Virus record (IMG/VR): IMGVR_UViG_3300032180_000099
Location: 1-38,372 of that record
Reading direction: 5' to 3' (one strand)
Length of the DNA: 38,372 nt
Source of the DNA: a virus
In this document: positions 6,076 to 14,985 of the stretch, piece by piece
How the letters are laid out: every line of letters begins with the position of its first letter
How positions within the stretch are numbered: position 1 is the stretch's first letter
The notes under the pieces: generated by a model
What the model was told of the DNA's origin: nothing
The model's database searches: none
The model's input: only the letters and a program-made list of their open reading frames with translations
Made by a program: the position numbers and the translations under genes

Positions 6076-9000
6076 CAGCGTGTCGCCGCAGTGGCTTGGC
6101 GGGTCGAGATGGCGAAGGCCAGTGCATTCGGATCCTGGATCGGAGGAAGGTTGAAGTGGTTCACGATGCTGGGCACACCCGAGTTCGCTGGGGAAGGCGT
6201 GGCTGGCCCGACCAGCACCTGAGCGATTGAGCTAGCAGCCGGGATAGCTACACCCGCGGCACCCACAAGCTTGGCAGCGGAGACAGCGCCCGACGCTACC
6301 TCCACCGTGCTCGCCAGGAGATCGTTCAGGGAGGCGAACACCACGGATGCGTTGTCCGTGATGCCGAGCGCCAAACCGAGGGCGATATTGCGCCCCGGGC
6401 CCTCAGCAAACACGGTCGACGGGGACTTGGCTCCGATCTGCTTGTTGGCAGCCGCAAGGGAGTCCGTAAGGGTCACGCCGAGGGCACCCGAGATCGTGGA
6501 CGTATTGGAGGTGATCCCCTTGGCGATACCCGCAGCGATGGAGGCTCCCAGTGCCGAGGACGACTTGCCAAGGGTACTGTTCTCATCGGTCAGCTTCTGC
6601 TGCGCTGCCGAGACTTGGTCAATCTCGGACTCCAGCCCCTTTACGACCGTCGGGCCGCCGTCCGCGATGGCCTTGGCGAGAGTTGCCGCTTGGGCTGGCC
6701 CTTGAGCTGTCAACCTAGCGGCGAGCTGCGCTCCGCCTTCATCGAATATCCTCTGCACGTTGGCGAAGAACTGTTGTTCGTTGGTCAACTCGGTCTGGAA
6801 CTGGCGGATCAGCGAAGCGTCCAGAGCCCCGCCGAACGCCGTACCGATCTGGTCGGCGTGCAGACGTTCGGCGTCCTGGAGCTTCTCAGCCTTCGTCTCC
6901 ATACCCTGAAGCACAATCGGCGTAGCGGTTGCGAGTGCCGCCGCTTCGGCCGCTCCCTGCTTGGGACCAAGCGCGATAAGTTGGTCCACAAGGGCCTGGC
7001 CGCCCTCGCCGCTGATCTTGCCGACGTTGTCGAAGAACTTCTGCTCAAGGGTGAGGGTGTCATCGAAACTCTTGGAGAGTGCGGCTAGGATCCCGGCGTT
7101 CGAGGTGTCTATCTGCTTCGCCTTGGCAGCCGCGCTTCCGCTCCTGGTCGAGGCGTTCTCCACCTGAGTCAGGTGGTCCTCCGCATCGGCGAGCTTTTGG
7201 ACGGCTGCGGTGTAGGCGACAGATCCGGGCAGGGCATCGGCGAACAACTTGGTCTGTTTAGCCTGTGCGTCCTGTTGGGCCAGTTGTGCTGCCTCAAGGG
7301 CATTCACCGCGTCCGTATGGGCCTGCTCGGCGGTCGTGATAGCCTTCGATCCCGCGAGGGAGTCGTCCGTGAGCTTCTTCTGTGCCGCCTCCGCATCCGT
7401 CCGGGCACGGGTTGCATCGGTCAGCCCGAACTGGGCCTCCTGTAGGGCGATCTGCGCATCCTGCTTCTGGCGATCCGTAGCCCCGGAGAGTTTGGCGAGT
7501 TGATCCACCCGGGCTTGAGCATCAGACAGGGCAAGAGTGGCCTTCTCCTGATTCAGGATGGCCTTGGAGACGTTCTCCTGTGCCAGAGCGGCATTGGCAG
7601 CCGTCGGGCCAGCCCGGAGAGCCTCGAGAGCCTGTTCGGTGTCCAGAACCCGCTGAGCCGCGCTCTGGGTGGTGCTGAAGGCTTGAGCAACCGAGAGTTC
7701 CGCCTTGGCCGCATCCTCCGCCGTCGGGCCAGCCCGCAGCAGGTTGAGAGCGTCTGTGGCGGTCTTTACCCCCGCGAGCGCGTCCCGCAGATCCTTGGCG
7801 TGGGTGGCCTGCGTGGCGATGGCGTTCCCGGCCGCGTTTGCCCCCGAGGCCGTCGACTTCTCGGCCGTATCGATAGCAGTGGCGATGTCCCCGACCACGC
7901 CCGCTACCCCGGGGAGTTTGCCGACGGCGCTTGAGATGGCGGAGGCATTGGCCGACTCCACGGTCTTGAGAGCGGCTCCGACGTCATCCAGTTTGCCGAT
8001 TGCGGCGGAGACGGCATCGCCGAATGTCTTCGCATCCGCTCCCGCAGCGAGGAAAGATCCTCCCGTCCCGTCTGCCGCGGCTGAAGTGGCCTTCAGGGCA
8101 TCGTTGATAGCTCCGCTCTCGGCCGTGAGGGACTTGACATTCGTCTGGAGGTCACGGGTGGACCCAGTGAATCTGCCAATGATGAAGTCCACGTTGCTCA
8201 GGTTCGCCAGCCGGTTCTGGGTCTCATCCAACTTGGTGTTCACTGCGCCCTGCTCTGTCACGAGTTGGCTGGCGGACTGGGTGGCAAGCTGTGTGTTCGA
8301 TGTCAGCCCAGCCACGGCCAGCGAAGCCGAATCCGCTGCTGCCTGAGACTCATGGGGAAGGGCATTAAGTGCGGCAGAGGCCCCAGCGAAAGATCCAATT
8401 GCGGCCCCCAGCCCCAAGAGAAGAGGACCAAGTGCAAAGTCTGCGGCAGTAAGTTCCGCTGTCAGGGCCCCCACCGCCCCATCTAAGAGGCCTATGGCCC
8501 CTACGTCGGCCGTTGCGTTGGCCGCCAAGGTGAACAGGCCAGCAGCAAAGTTGGCAACGGCGTTCAGGGCAAATGCCGCTCCGAGTGCCGTCACGGCCGC
8601 TGTTAGTACTGGAATCGGGACAACGTTAATGACAGAGATCAGATCCCCCAGCACCTTGAGGATGATTCCCAGCACGGCTCCGAGAGGAGCAGCCGATACA
8701 AGCAGATGCCCGATGGTGGTGGCTATCTGTTCCAGCGGGGGAGCAAGCTCGGTGACTAACCGAGTGATCGGGCCGATGAGAGGAGCCCCGACCGCCGCCA
8801 CGGTCTCCTTGAGCACCTCAGTCAGTTTCGGCAGCGCCAGCGCGGCCTCATTGGCACCTTGAGTCACGGCGGTACCGAGTGAAGTCCCCAATTGCTGAGA
8901 CACAATCGAGGCCCCAGCCTGGATCTTGTCGAACTGAGTGACCGCGTTGCCCGCCCCAGCAATGGCCTGCGCATGGGCGTTGAGTTCCTTCGTGGGCAGC

Positions 9001-10076
9001 GAGAGACCATAAATGCTCGCTGCCCGCCCACCTCGCTGGAGGGTACTGGTCAACTGGTTGGCGATCTGGTCAGCCGTGCCCAGAGCGGGGTTCGTCACAG
9101 CAAGGTAGGTGGCGATGGCGAGGATCTGCTTAGAGGTCTCGGCGATCTGAGGGCCCGAAGCACCGGCCGAGTTGCCGATAGCCCCGATCCGAGAAGCCGC
9201 GTTCTCCAAGCCGGGAAGGGACGCGCCGGTCGTGGTAGCAATCTGCTGCATTGTCAAGTTGAAGTTATTGGCTGGTACATTGACCTGCTGGATGCTGTCG
9301 GTCAGATCCCCGAAGACAAACTTGAGTCGGTTCGCTGCGGTCTCCTCATTGACCGCCTCCGTGAAGAATCCCGCTCCTATAGCCGTCACACCTGCGATGG
9401 CCACGCCAAGAGGACCGAAAGCACTTGTGACCCCTCCGACGCTTCCCTCAAGCCCGGCGTTGGCAACCTCGAGCCCTCTGGTGGCTCCGGTGAGGGCGTT
9501 GACCCCTTCCGTGACTCCCGCCACCTCAGCCCCGCTGGCGATGATGCCCTGCGTGTTTCCGACTCCTGCTGCCACGTTGGAGACCTGCGCCTCGAAGACA
9601 GCCTGGGTCGCGGCGTTCCCCTCGGCCTCCAGTTGGCTCGTGTCGGCCTGGAGCACAATCGTCGGGTCGATGGCCTGCACCGCCGTGTCACCCTCTGCCG
9701 TGACCTCCGTACCATCCGCATTCAGCATGACCGTGCTGGGCGCGGCCTCCACCGCCGATCCGATCTCGCTCGTCACCTCCGAGGCATCGCCCGTGATCGT
9801 CACGGTCGTGTCTGCCGCAGCAACGGCCGTGGAGATGGCCGACTCCAACACACCTGTATCGGGGGCGAGAGCGAGAGAGGTATCGGCTCCCTGTACAGCC
9901 TCGGTCAGCGATGCCGTGAGGGCGTTCGGGTCGATGCTCCCCAGGGCTGTCGAGAGCGCATCTGCCAGTCCCGCGCCCGCAGCCTGCACGGCAGCATCCA
10001 GCGCACTCGCCAGTTGCTCAACGCTGGCCAGCGCGGGACTAATGTTGAGTTCGAGGTCTTCGGAGAGAGAGGCCAT
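6075..10076 (-). CDS. Tape measure protein
   Basis: A 1333-residue protein, the longest in the window, sitting directly after the tail chaperones as in almost all siphoviruses. Residues 65-160 are four tandem 24-residue units (for example DTTVTITGDASEVTSEIGSA). Residues about 400-580 hold Ala/Leu/Gly-rich hydrophobic segments that could enter the host membrane. Residues about 750-1000 are long Ala/Gln-rich coiled coils with internal copies of LRAGPTA. Two further related blocks (LTLEQKFFDNVGKI... and LTNEQQFFANVQRI...) follow. A C-terminal SIVNHFNLPPIQDPNALAF stretch is typical of the tail-tip end. Its length should set tail length. No peptidoglycan hydrolase domain was seen. Confidence 0.92.
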   Translation of the reverse strand: MASLSEDLELNISPALASVEQLASALDAAVQAAGAGLADALSTALGSIDPNALTASLTEAVQGADTSLALAPDTGVLESAISTAVAAADTTVTITGDASEVTSEIGSAVEAAPSTVMLNADGTEVTAEGDTAVQAIDPTIVLQADTSQLEAEGNAATQAVFEAQVSNVAAGVGNTQGIIASGAEVAGVTEGVNALTGATRGLEVANAGLEGSVGGVTSAFGPLGVAIAGVTAIGAGFFTEAVNEETAANRLKFVFGDLTDSIQQVNVPANNFNLTMQQIATTTGASLPGLENAASRIGAIGNSAGASGPQIAETSKQILAIATYLAVTNPALGTADQIANQLTSTLQRGGRAASIYGLSLPTKELNAHAQAIAGAGNAVTQFDKIQAGASIVSQQLGTSLGTAVTQGANEAALALPKLTEVLKETVAAVGAPLIGPITRLVTELAPPLEQIATTIGHLLVSAAPLGAVLGIILKVLGDLISVINVVPIPVLTAAVTALGAAFALNAVANFAAGLFTLAANATADVGAIGLLDGAVGALTAELTAADFALGPLLLGLGAAIGSFAGASAALNALPHESQAAADSASLAVAGLTSNTQLATQSASQLVTEQGAVNTKLDETQNRLANLSNVDFIIGRFTGSTRDLQTNVKSLTAESGAINDALKATSAAADGTGGSFLAAGADAKTFGDAVSAAIGKLDDVGAALKTVESANASAISSAVGKLPGVAGVVGDIATAIDTAEKSTASGANAAGNAIATQATHAKDLRDALAGVKTATDALNLLRAGPTAEDAAKAELSVAQAFSTTQSAAQRVLDTEQALEALRAGPTAANAALAQENVSKAILNQEKATLALSDAQARVDQLAKLSGATDRQKQDAQIALQEAQFGLTDATRARTDAEAAQKKLTDDSLAGSKAITTAEQAHTDAVNALEAAQLAQQDAQAKQTKLFADALPGSVAYTAAVQKLADAEDHLTQVENASTRSGSAAAKAKQIDTSNAGILAALSKSFDDTLTLEQKFFDNVGKISGEGGQALVDQLIALGPKQGAAEAAALATATPIVLQGMETKAEKLQDAERLHADQIGTAFGGALDASLIRQFQTELTNEQQFFANVQRIFDEGGAQLAARLTAQGPAQAATLAKAIADGGPTVVKGLESEIDQVSAAQQKLTDENSTLGKSSSALGASIAAGIAKGITSNTSTISGALGVTLTDSLAAANKQIGAKSPSTVFAEGPGRNIALGLALGITDNASVVFASLNDLLASTVEVASGAVSAAKLVGAAGVAIPAASSIAQVLVGPATPSPANSGVPSIVNHFNLPPIQDPNALAFAISTRQATAATR

Positions 10077-10081
10077 AATGG

Positions 10082-10818
10082 CTAGTTCACGAGGTTAGGT
10101 TGAGGGCCGAACTCGGGGGGTGGACGGCCTTCCTTCGCCGCCCGCACCCGGGCCTCCAGGAGTGCCCGACCCGTGAGACCGCTGCGTGGGCTTGGCTGCC
10201 CATTGAGCTTGGCTTCATCCCGGATGAGAAGTGAGGCCAGCTCCCAGAGTTCGCACTCGTCCACCTGGCGGGGAGTCCAGCCCTTGAGATCGTAGAGAGC
10301 GCGGTAGAGGGCCTCGATCTGGCCGAGGCCCACCCGGTACATCTCCGAAGGCGTCTCACCATCGGCTAGCGGGACGAAGAGACCGCTTTTGGGACCGTCT
10401 GCCAGTGGTTCAGCACCTCGTTGGCAAAGGAGGTGGTCTCCATCCACGGGGGCAGTTCATCTAGGGTGGGAGGCTCCTTGGTGCAGACTGCCCGCCAGAG
10501 GTCGATGACCCACTCCCCTCGCCGGTCGAGAGCAGCCATGTGGATCCGGTAACGCTGGCGAGGGGACAACTCCGGTTCCACGTCGGCGGGAAGATCCTTG
10601 CCGTTGGCCTCCCGGTAGGCTGTCCGTGCCTCAGCGTCGATCTCCGCCTGAAAAACATCCCGGGCCTCGTCAAGCCCGTAGAGCCCCTCGTACGCCTTAC
10701 GCAGTATCCCCCCGGTGGGGCATCGCCAAGTGGCGCACTTCCCCCCGATGCAGATCCTGATAGTGCCGTTTGGGTTCGGCGAAAACTCGTCTCCTGGCGG
10801 TGTGTCCCTGTCAACCAT
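10082..10818 (-). CDS. Tail assembly chaperone, frameshifted G-T product
   Basis: Ribosomes that slip by -1 at the CCCAAAA heptamer (10387-10393) would join residues 1-144 of the upstream chaperone to 101 residues of the next frame, beginning SGLFVPLADGETPSEMYRVG and ending at 10082, giving about 245 residues. The extension has no good start codon of its own and contains YRALYDLKGWTPRQVDECEL, a stretch like those in actinophage chaperone extensions. Known G/GT pairs bind the tape measure and recruit tail-tube subunits. The stop lies five bases before the tape-measure ATG. Frameshifting is inferred from sequence only. Confidence 0.78.
10366..10818 (-). CDS. Tail assembly chaperone (G-type, unshifted)
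   Basis: A 150-residue acidic protein starting at ATG 10818 with a GGAGGCAGC ribosome binding site. It has a helical core (RKAYEGLYGLDEARDVFQAE, RYRIHMAALDRRGEWVIDLW) and ends six codons after the slippery site. It lies immediately before the tape measure. In siphoviruses the G-type protein coats the tape measure during tail assembly and is absent from the finished tail. The two CxxxxxC cysteines near residues 23-33 (CIGGKCATWRC) may be a metal or disulfide element, which is unusual for this family. Confidence 0.8.
   Translation of the reverse strand: MVDRDTPPGDEFSPNPNGTIRICIGGKCATWRCPTGGILRKAYEGLYGLDEARDVFQAEIDAEARTAYREANGKDLPADVEPELSPRQRYRIHMAALDRRGEWVIDLWRAVCTKEPPTLDELPPWMETTSFANEVLNHWQTVPKAVSSSR
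10387..10393 (-). promoter_or_regulatory. Programmed -1 frameshift site (C CCA AAA)
   Basis: On the minus strand the zero-frame codons 142-144 of the chaperone read GTC CCA AAA. This gives the classic X XXY YYZ heptamer C CCA AAA, on which both tRNAs can re-pair after a -1 slip. The zero frame ends six codons later, and the -1 frame is open for 101 more codons up to the tape measure. Location in the tail chaperone gene is exactly where such sites occur in siphoviruses. No stimulating pseudoknot was verified. Confidence 0.8.
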
Positions 10819-10831
10819 GCTGCCTCCTCTC

Positions 10832-11329
10832 CTAGCTGCCCTGTGGGGGTTCGCAGCCCACCTGGACGCTCAACGGCACCCGCACCCCTCCCATCCCTCC
10901 ACTCGGCCCGTACGGGGCCGCTCCGCCCAAGCTTGCCATCCGGCAGCCCCCGAACAACGTCCCGGCCTGCATAGCTGCCACAAGGGCGCAGTAGAGCGTC
11001 TCCCCGTCCGTCATGATCTCGATAGCCGTCATGGTGAGGTCGATGGGATCGGGAAACGCTTCGGCTTCCGAGTTGATGTTGGGGACGCACCGGACGGTCT
11101 CGAGGAGGAAGTCCGTCACCGTCACCAACGGCCGCTTGGCTGGCAATGTAGTGGCGGCAGGGAAGGTCTCGGACGGGTAGAGACCTCTCGCCGCCCACGA
11201 AACTGACACTTGCTCGCAGTCATACGCCACGATTCCGGCCGCTAGGAATTGCCGAACCGGGGCCCGCGGGCCGAGGGCCGCGACGGCGAAGTCCAGGATG
11301 TCCTGTGCCACCTCGGCCACAGTGGTCAC
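10832..11329 (-). CDS. Probable tail terminator/completion protein
   Basis: A 165-residue protein located between the HK97 gp10-like gene and the tail chaperones, the usual slot of the tail terminator. The N-terminal helix VAEVAQDILDFAVAAL and the mixed alpha/beta middle (VTVTDFLLETVRCVPN) would suit a ring-forming terminator. The last 40 residues are Gly/Pro-rich (GGAAPYGPSGGMGGVRVPLS). The ATG 11329 overlaps the upstream gene stop (ATGA). No sharp family motif is visible, so the name rests mainly on gene order. Confidence 0.5.
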   Translation of the reverse strand: MTTVAEVAQDILDFAVAALGPRAPVRQFLAAGIVAYDCEQVSVSWAARGLYPSETFPAATTLPAKRPLVTVTDFLLETVRCVPNINSEAEAFPDPIDLTMTAIEIMTDGETLYCALVAAMQAGTLFGGCRMASLGGAAPYGPSGGMGGVRVPLSVQVGCEPPQGS

Positions 11330-11775
11330 CCCGCCGCCTCAAGGATGTCAGGGAATTGAGCCAAAACATCATCCCACCAGGTATTCCTTGGAACACCAGG
11401 ATTGTTGATAACCCACCCCGTGGGACGATGTTCAATATTGCCCGTTCTGGTCCAGAAGAATCGCACTGCCCCAGGACGGCCACTGGCCGAAACGGGCCGG
11501 TTCACCACCCACGAGAACGCGTTGGTTCCCCGGGTAAACGAGGCGTAGGGAGCCGCTGCGATCACCCGGAAGACGAACCTGTCGCCTAGCAGGCGTACCG
11601 AGACCGATATGGAGTCCCGCAGCATCCCGGGCTCATGGGCTTGGAACGGCCGGGGTTGAGCCACGGGAGCGGCACGCTTGAGGCTGTTCTCAAGGGCCTC
11701 CCGTGCGTTTCCTGCCCGTTGGGATTCCACGAACCGGATGCGCTGGGTGAGCTGCTCGGCGAAAGAGAGGCTCAT
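11326..11775 (-). CDS. HK97 gp10-like head-tail connector/tail completion protein
   Basis: A 149-residue protein starting at ATG 11775, overlapping the adaptor stop by ATGA; the longer frame upstream of this start is not protein-like. It begins MSLSFAEQLTQRIRFVESQR. The middle has LRDSISVSVRLLGDRFVFRV, then AAPYASFTRGTNAF, and the chain ends with NNPGVPRNTWWDDVLAQFPD. A surface-exposed APYASF-type stretch followed by a late PG...NPW-like segment is typical of HK97 gp10/minor capsid completion proteins that join head and tail. Its place between the adaptor and terminator supports this. Confidence 0.65.
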   Translation of the reverse strand: MSLSFAEQLTQRIRFVESQRAGNAREALENSLKRAAPVAQPRPFQAHEPGMLRDSISVSVRLLGDRFVFRVIAAAPYASFTRGTNAFSWVVNRPVSASGRPGAVRFFWTRTGNIEHRPTGWVINNPGVPRNTWWDDVLAQFPDILEAAG

Positions 11776-12932
11776 GGCCCCTGTTTCATTAGGCGGTGCG
11801 GGGGCAAATCGGGCGTGAGCACCCTCGCCCGCCTCTTGAGATGGTTGATGTTGGTTGCCGCGATGGCTTGGTCCACGATGGGGATGCCCGTATAGCCCTT
11901 GTCGAGGATGGTGGACACGTCGGTCACGAACGTGGCAGTCACACCTTGACGGGTCATGGTTTGGACGTGGCGGGGGAGCTTGCAGACCGCGGCGGTTGAG
12001 GGGTTGGCCCCGAGCGCCATCTCGCCGGCCAGCACGGCTGCGGCCAGCACCACCATCTGAGGCGGGTCGAACCCGTAGGTGAACGTGACCTCGAAGGTTC
12101 CGGGCGCTCCGCTTGGAGCCGCCGGTGACTCGCAGCAGGGCCACCAGAGCGGGACTCCGTTGGGATCCGGCTGGACCCGGATCAGCCTGCCCCCGGGGTC
12201 AAGCCGGTAGGTGGTGGAATCGACCTCTACCCCGTCGATCTTGATGCTCGTGATCTCCCGGGCGTTTGACCCCAGCAGGATCTCCCACGAGCACCCCAGG
12301 ATCTGGCCCTGGCTCCCCCAGCCGTATCCGAGCCCCCCCCAAGGGGGGCCGATCAGGAATGTTCCCCCGTAGCCCCAAAAGCCCCCTAGCCCAGGCCAGC
12401 CCCAGGAATGAGCCGAGCACCCTCCACTACAGGTACAGACTTCGTGCGAGGGCCGGATGGTGGCGGTGCAGAGGCCGTCGTACTGCCGTCCAGTCAGCGT
12501 CCACAGGATCTGGGACGCCGCCACAATCCATTGGGTAAGGTCTGCATTCGGATCGATCCCCGCGACCAAAGCCCGCACCTGAGTTTCGCTGGTGTAGACC
12601 GAGCACGGCGGGGTCTGGGCTCCCTGCGCGGTAGGGGGCACGATGCTGCCGGGGGTGACGACCTGGAAGGTGTCGGTCCCCTCCACGTTCACACCGTTGA
12701 CCTGGCCGGACCACTGGATGGACCAGTCTCCCAGCAGCGCGTTGGACGCCACCGCATAGTCGTACTCGTAGGTGCCGGAGGGAAGCCGGGTCGGGACAGC
12801 ATTCCCCACGATGACCGTGCCATGAGGATCCAGAATGGATACCCGCGGGTTCACGGGGTCCACCACGTCCCCATTCCCGTCCCGGTAGTTGGCCCGGAGG
12901 GTCGCGGTGCCGCCCTGCGCCACCTGGATCAT
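11772..12932 (-). CDS. Head-tail adaptor with N-terminal Ig-like domain
   Basis: A 386-residue protein. I choose ATG 12932 because it overlaps the upstream stop by ATGA. Residues 1-93 form a beta domain of the bacterial-Ig/BppU kind (VAQGGTATLRANYRDGNGD, YEYDYAVASNALLGDWSIQW). Residues 108-386 resemble gp6-like head-tail connectors of actinophages, with an N-terminal helical part (TQWIVAASQILWTLTGRQYD) and C-terminal ITSIKIDGVEV, FEVTFTYG and GYTGIPIVDQAIAATN. Between them, residues about 166-206 form a Cys-cluster plus Gly/Trp-rich insert, which is odd for this family. The gene would seal the head after packaging. Confidence 0.7.
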   Translation of the reverse strand: MIQVAQGGTATLRANYRDGNGDVVDPVNPRVSILDPHGTVIVGNAVPTRLPSGTYEYDYAVASNALLGDWSIQWSGQVNGVNVEGTDTFQVVTPGSIVPPTAQGAQTPPCSVYTSETQVRALVAGIDPNADLTQWIVAASQILWTLTGRQYDGLCTATIRPSHEVCTCSGGCSAHSWGWPGLGGFWGYGGTFLIGPPWGGLGYGWGSQGQILGCSWEILLGSNAREITSIKIDGVEVDSTTYRLDPGGRLIRVQPDPNGVPLWWPCCESPAAPSGAPGTFEVTFTYGFDPPQMVVLAAAVLAGEMALGANPSTAAVCKLPRHVQTMTRQGVTATFVTDVSTILDKGYTGIPIVDQAIAATNINHLKRRARVLTPDLPPHRLMKQGP

Positions 12933-14698
12933 GACCTGCCCCACTTGGCCCGGTAGGCTTCCCCCGACTCGGCCAGCAAGGTTCCGAGGTTCAGCCCGTT
13001 GGCCTCGTAGGTGGCGTGGCAGGCGTGATGCACCCATGCGCCATGAGCCACGACCAGTCGGTATCCTGCTTCGGAGAGACGCTGGCACAGGTCGTCATCG
13101 TCGTAGCCCCCAAGGCCGAGCGTCGTGTCGAAGCCGCCCACGACGTTGAACGCTTCTGCCCGAACGGCGAGGCAGAAGCCCACGAGGCGCTCCGTGTCGG
13201 TCGTGGCGAGGCCGTGACGAGCAGTCCAGGCGTCGACCCACTCCCTGAGCCTCCCGGGGTCGTAGCCGGTCAGGTCGTCGGCTTGCTGGACACCGCTGAC
13301 AGCGTTGCTCCGAGGCCCCACCGCTCCCACGCTAGCATCAGCGAGTGGAGCGAGCAGACGGTCCAGCCAGCCGGGGGAGACGAGCGTATCGCTGTTGAGG
13401 AAGATCAGGACCGGGCATTCGTTCGCCAGCCAGAGTGCTCCCCTATTGCACGCTGCTGCCCAGCCCTCGTTATCCGGGCGGGTGAGCACGTCGAGAGTGG
13501 GCCAGCGCCCCAGCATCCACGCAAGCCCGTAGGCGGTGCTATCCCGCGAACCGTTGTCCACCACCACCACCCGGTCATCCTGCCTGAGCGTGGGCTGGAG
13601 GGACTCCAAGCAGGCTCGTGTGTGCTCCCAGGCGTTCCAGCACGGTATGACGATCCCCACACGCGGCCTCTCGGACATGGCGGCCTCGTAGTGGCTCAGG
13701 TTGTTCGCCAGTCGCCCATCGGTAGGGTTGGCCTTGTGTGCCGCCCGACCACAGACAAGAGCAGTGAACCTCTCGCCGAGATGATGCGCCGAGATAGCCG
13801 CCAGGTCGTGCAGACCCCACGCCCGAACGCCCTGGTCCGTGAGGTAGTGGGCCGCCAGCGGGCACTCCAGTCCCCGCTTGGCCGCGGAGAGACACCCCGA
13901 CCAGTCGGACCGGTCATGGTGGAAACGGGCCAGCGCGTACCACGCCTCGGCCTCGTTCGGTGCCTCAATAGTCCCCCGTATCAGCCACTCTTCTGTCAGT
14001 TCCCCGCTGGCGGCCCACCGGCATAGCGCTGCCCGCTCAGGAGGCCATCCCGGGAGTGACAGGGCGGTTCTAGCCGCTCGCAGCACCCCGTCCTGGTCGC
14101 CCCGGAACCACCGCTCCCGGGCGAGGTAGGTCCACATGCGGGTATCGTAGGGGTTTTCCTTCACGGCGAGCTCGAGGAGCAGCAGGTAGTTGGTCCGGGG
14201 CTTGGAGTCGTCGGGACGGTGCAGGATGGTGGCTTCCACGTCCACTACCCGCTCAGGCGTGCCGTCGTAGCGCTGGAGAACCTCGTGGACCGGCATGACC
14301 CACCGGACCCCGTGACGGGCATGGACCCGCTCACACCGCCACCATGAGCCCGTGTCAATCCAGGTCCGAGCGATGGTGAACCGCTCGCGCTCCCACGCTT
14401 CCCGGATGGCGTCGAAGAATCCCGGTTGGGCGATCTCATCCATGTCAAGCGAGACACACAGGTCTATGTCGGGGGGCAGGAGAGCCAGTGCAGCGTTGCG
14501 GGCCGTGTCGAACCGCCACGGCCTGACCGTGATGGGAAACACGCTGATTCCCTCATCATCCAGCAGATCCACAGTGCCATCCGTTGATCCCGTGTCGGCC
14601 ACGAGGCGGTAATCGGCATCCCGTGTCGCGTGCGCCCACCGGGCGACATGCTGCGCCTCGTTGAGCGCCACCGTGTAGACCGCTATGCGACAGGTCAT
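12929..14698 (-). CDS. Tandem-domain GT2 glycosyltransferase
   Basis: A 589-residue protein with two family-2 glycosyltransferase domains. The first (about 1-200) has VYTVALNEAQHVARW, ADTGSTDGTVDLL and the metal-binding CVSLDMDE. A helical TPR-like middle (about 165-335) follows. The second (about 345-589) has VGIVIPCWNAWEHTRACLES, VVDNGSRDST, FLNSDT as the DxD-like site, and GGYDDDDLCQRLSEAGYR. It would transfer two sugars or extend a glycan in two steps. It lies between surface proteins and the head-tail adaptor, overlapping both neighbours (ATGA at each end). Virion protein glycosylation is therefore the likely job; host wall modification is the alternative. Confidence 0.85.
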   Translation of the reverse strand: MTCRIAVYTVALNEAQHVARWAHATRDADYRLVADTGSTDGTVDLLDDEGISVFPITVRPWRFDTARNAALALLPPDIDLCVSLDMDEIAQPGFFDAIREAWERERFTIARTWIDTGSWWRCERVHARHGVRWVMPVHEVLQRYDGTPERVVDVEATILHRPDDSKPRTNYLLLLELAVKENPYDTRMWTYLARERWFRGDQDGVLRAARTALSLPGWPPERAALCRWAASGELTEEWLIRGTIEAPNEAEAWYALARFHHDRSDWSGCLSAAKRGLECPLAAHYLTDQGVRAWGLHDLAAISAHHLGERFTALVCGRAAHKANPTDGRLANNLSHYEAAMSERPRVGIVIPCWNAWEHTRACLESLQPTLRQDDRVVVVDNGSRDSTAYGLAWMLGRWPTLDVLTRPDNEGWAAACNRGALWLANECPVLIFLNSDTLVSPGWLDRLLAPLADASVGAVGPRSNAVSGVQQADDLTGYDPGRLREWVDAWTARHGLATTDTERLVGFCLAVRAEAFNVVGGFDTTLGLGGYDDDDLCQRLSEAGYRLVVAHGAWVHHACHATYEANGLNLGTLLAESGEAYRAKWGRS

Positions 14699-14985
14699 GG
14701 TTCCTTGGGGATGCCTGTCAGATCGTCAACAGAGAGGATCTGTGCCTGTGGTGAAGCAACGAGGCTCAGCAGGTAGTCCGTGACTTCATCGGGTGTCATC
14801 CTTCTGGGTGCAGCATCAGGTCGCAGGTGCCCATCCGGCCCATAACTCTCCGGATCGTAGTGATTCAAGATGGCGCTCAACCATCCCTCACCGCTGACCT
14901 CGGACCCGTCGTCACGCAGAACAGTCACACGGATACGGTCGTCGCCAAGATCGGTGATTTCCTTGATGGTGGGCATGGTCGTCAT
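14695..14985 (-). CDS. Hypothetical phage protein, 96 residues
   Basis: The start is ATG 14985, overlapping the upstream stop as ATGA; the longer open frame above it is antisense-like. The protein has an N-terminal beta part (IKEITDLGDDRIRVTVLRDD, GSEVSGEGWLSAILNHYD), a central PDGHLRPDAAPRRMT loop and a helical end (TPDEVTDYLLSLVASPQ). It resembles no family that I recognise. Small proteins of this kind between fibre genes can be fibre chaperones. It is coupled to the tandem glycosyltransferase gene downstream. Confidence 0.65.
   Translation of the reverse strand: MTTMPTIKEITDLGDDRIRVTVLRDDGSEVSGEGWLSAILNHYDPESYGPDGHLRPDAAPRRMTPDEVTDYLLSLVASPQAQILSVDDLTGIPKEP

Noticed and set aside
8892-10098. 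Long plus-strand frames opposite the tape measure (up to 397 codons).
   Set aside because: They mirror an Ala/Thr-rich coding strand at high GC, lack ribosome binding sites and have no recognisable domains. They are shadows of the tape measure.
10461-11198. A 245-codon minus-strand frame overlapping the chaperone and terminator-like genes.
   Set aside because: It is in a different frame from two well-supported genes and has Arg/Gly-rich shadow composition without domains.
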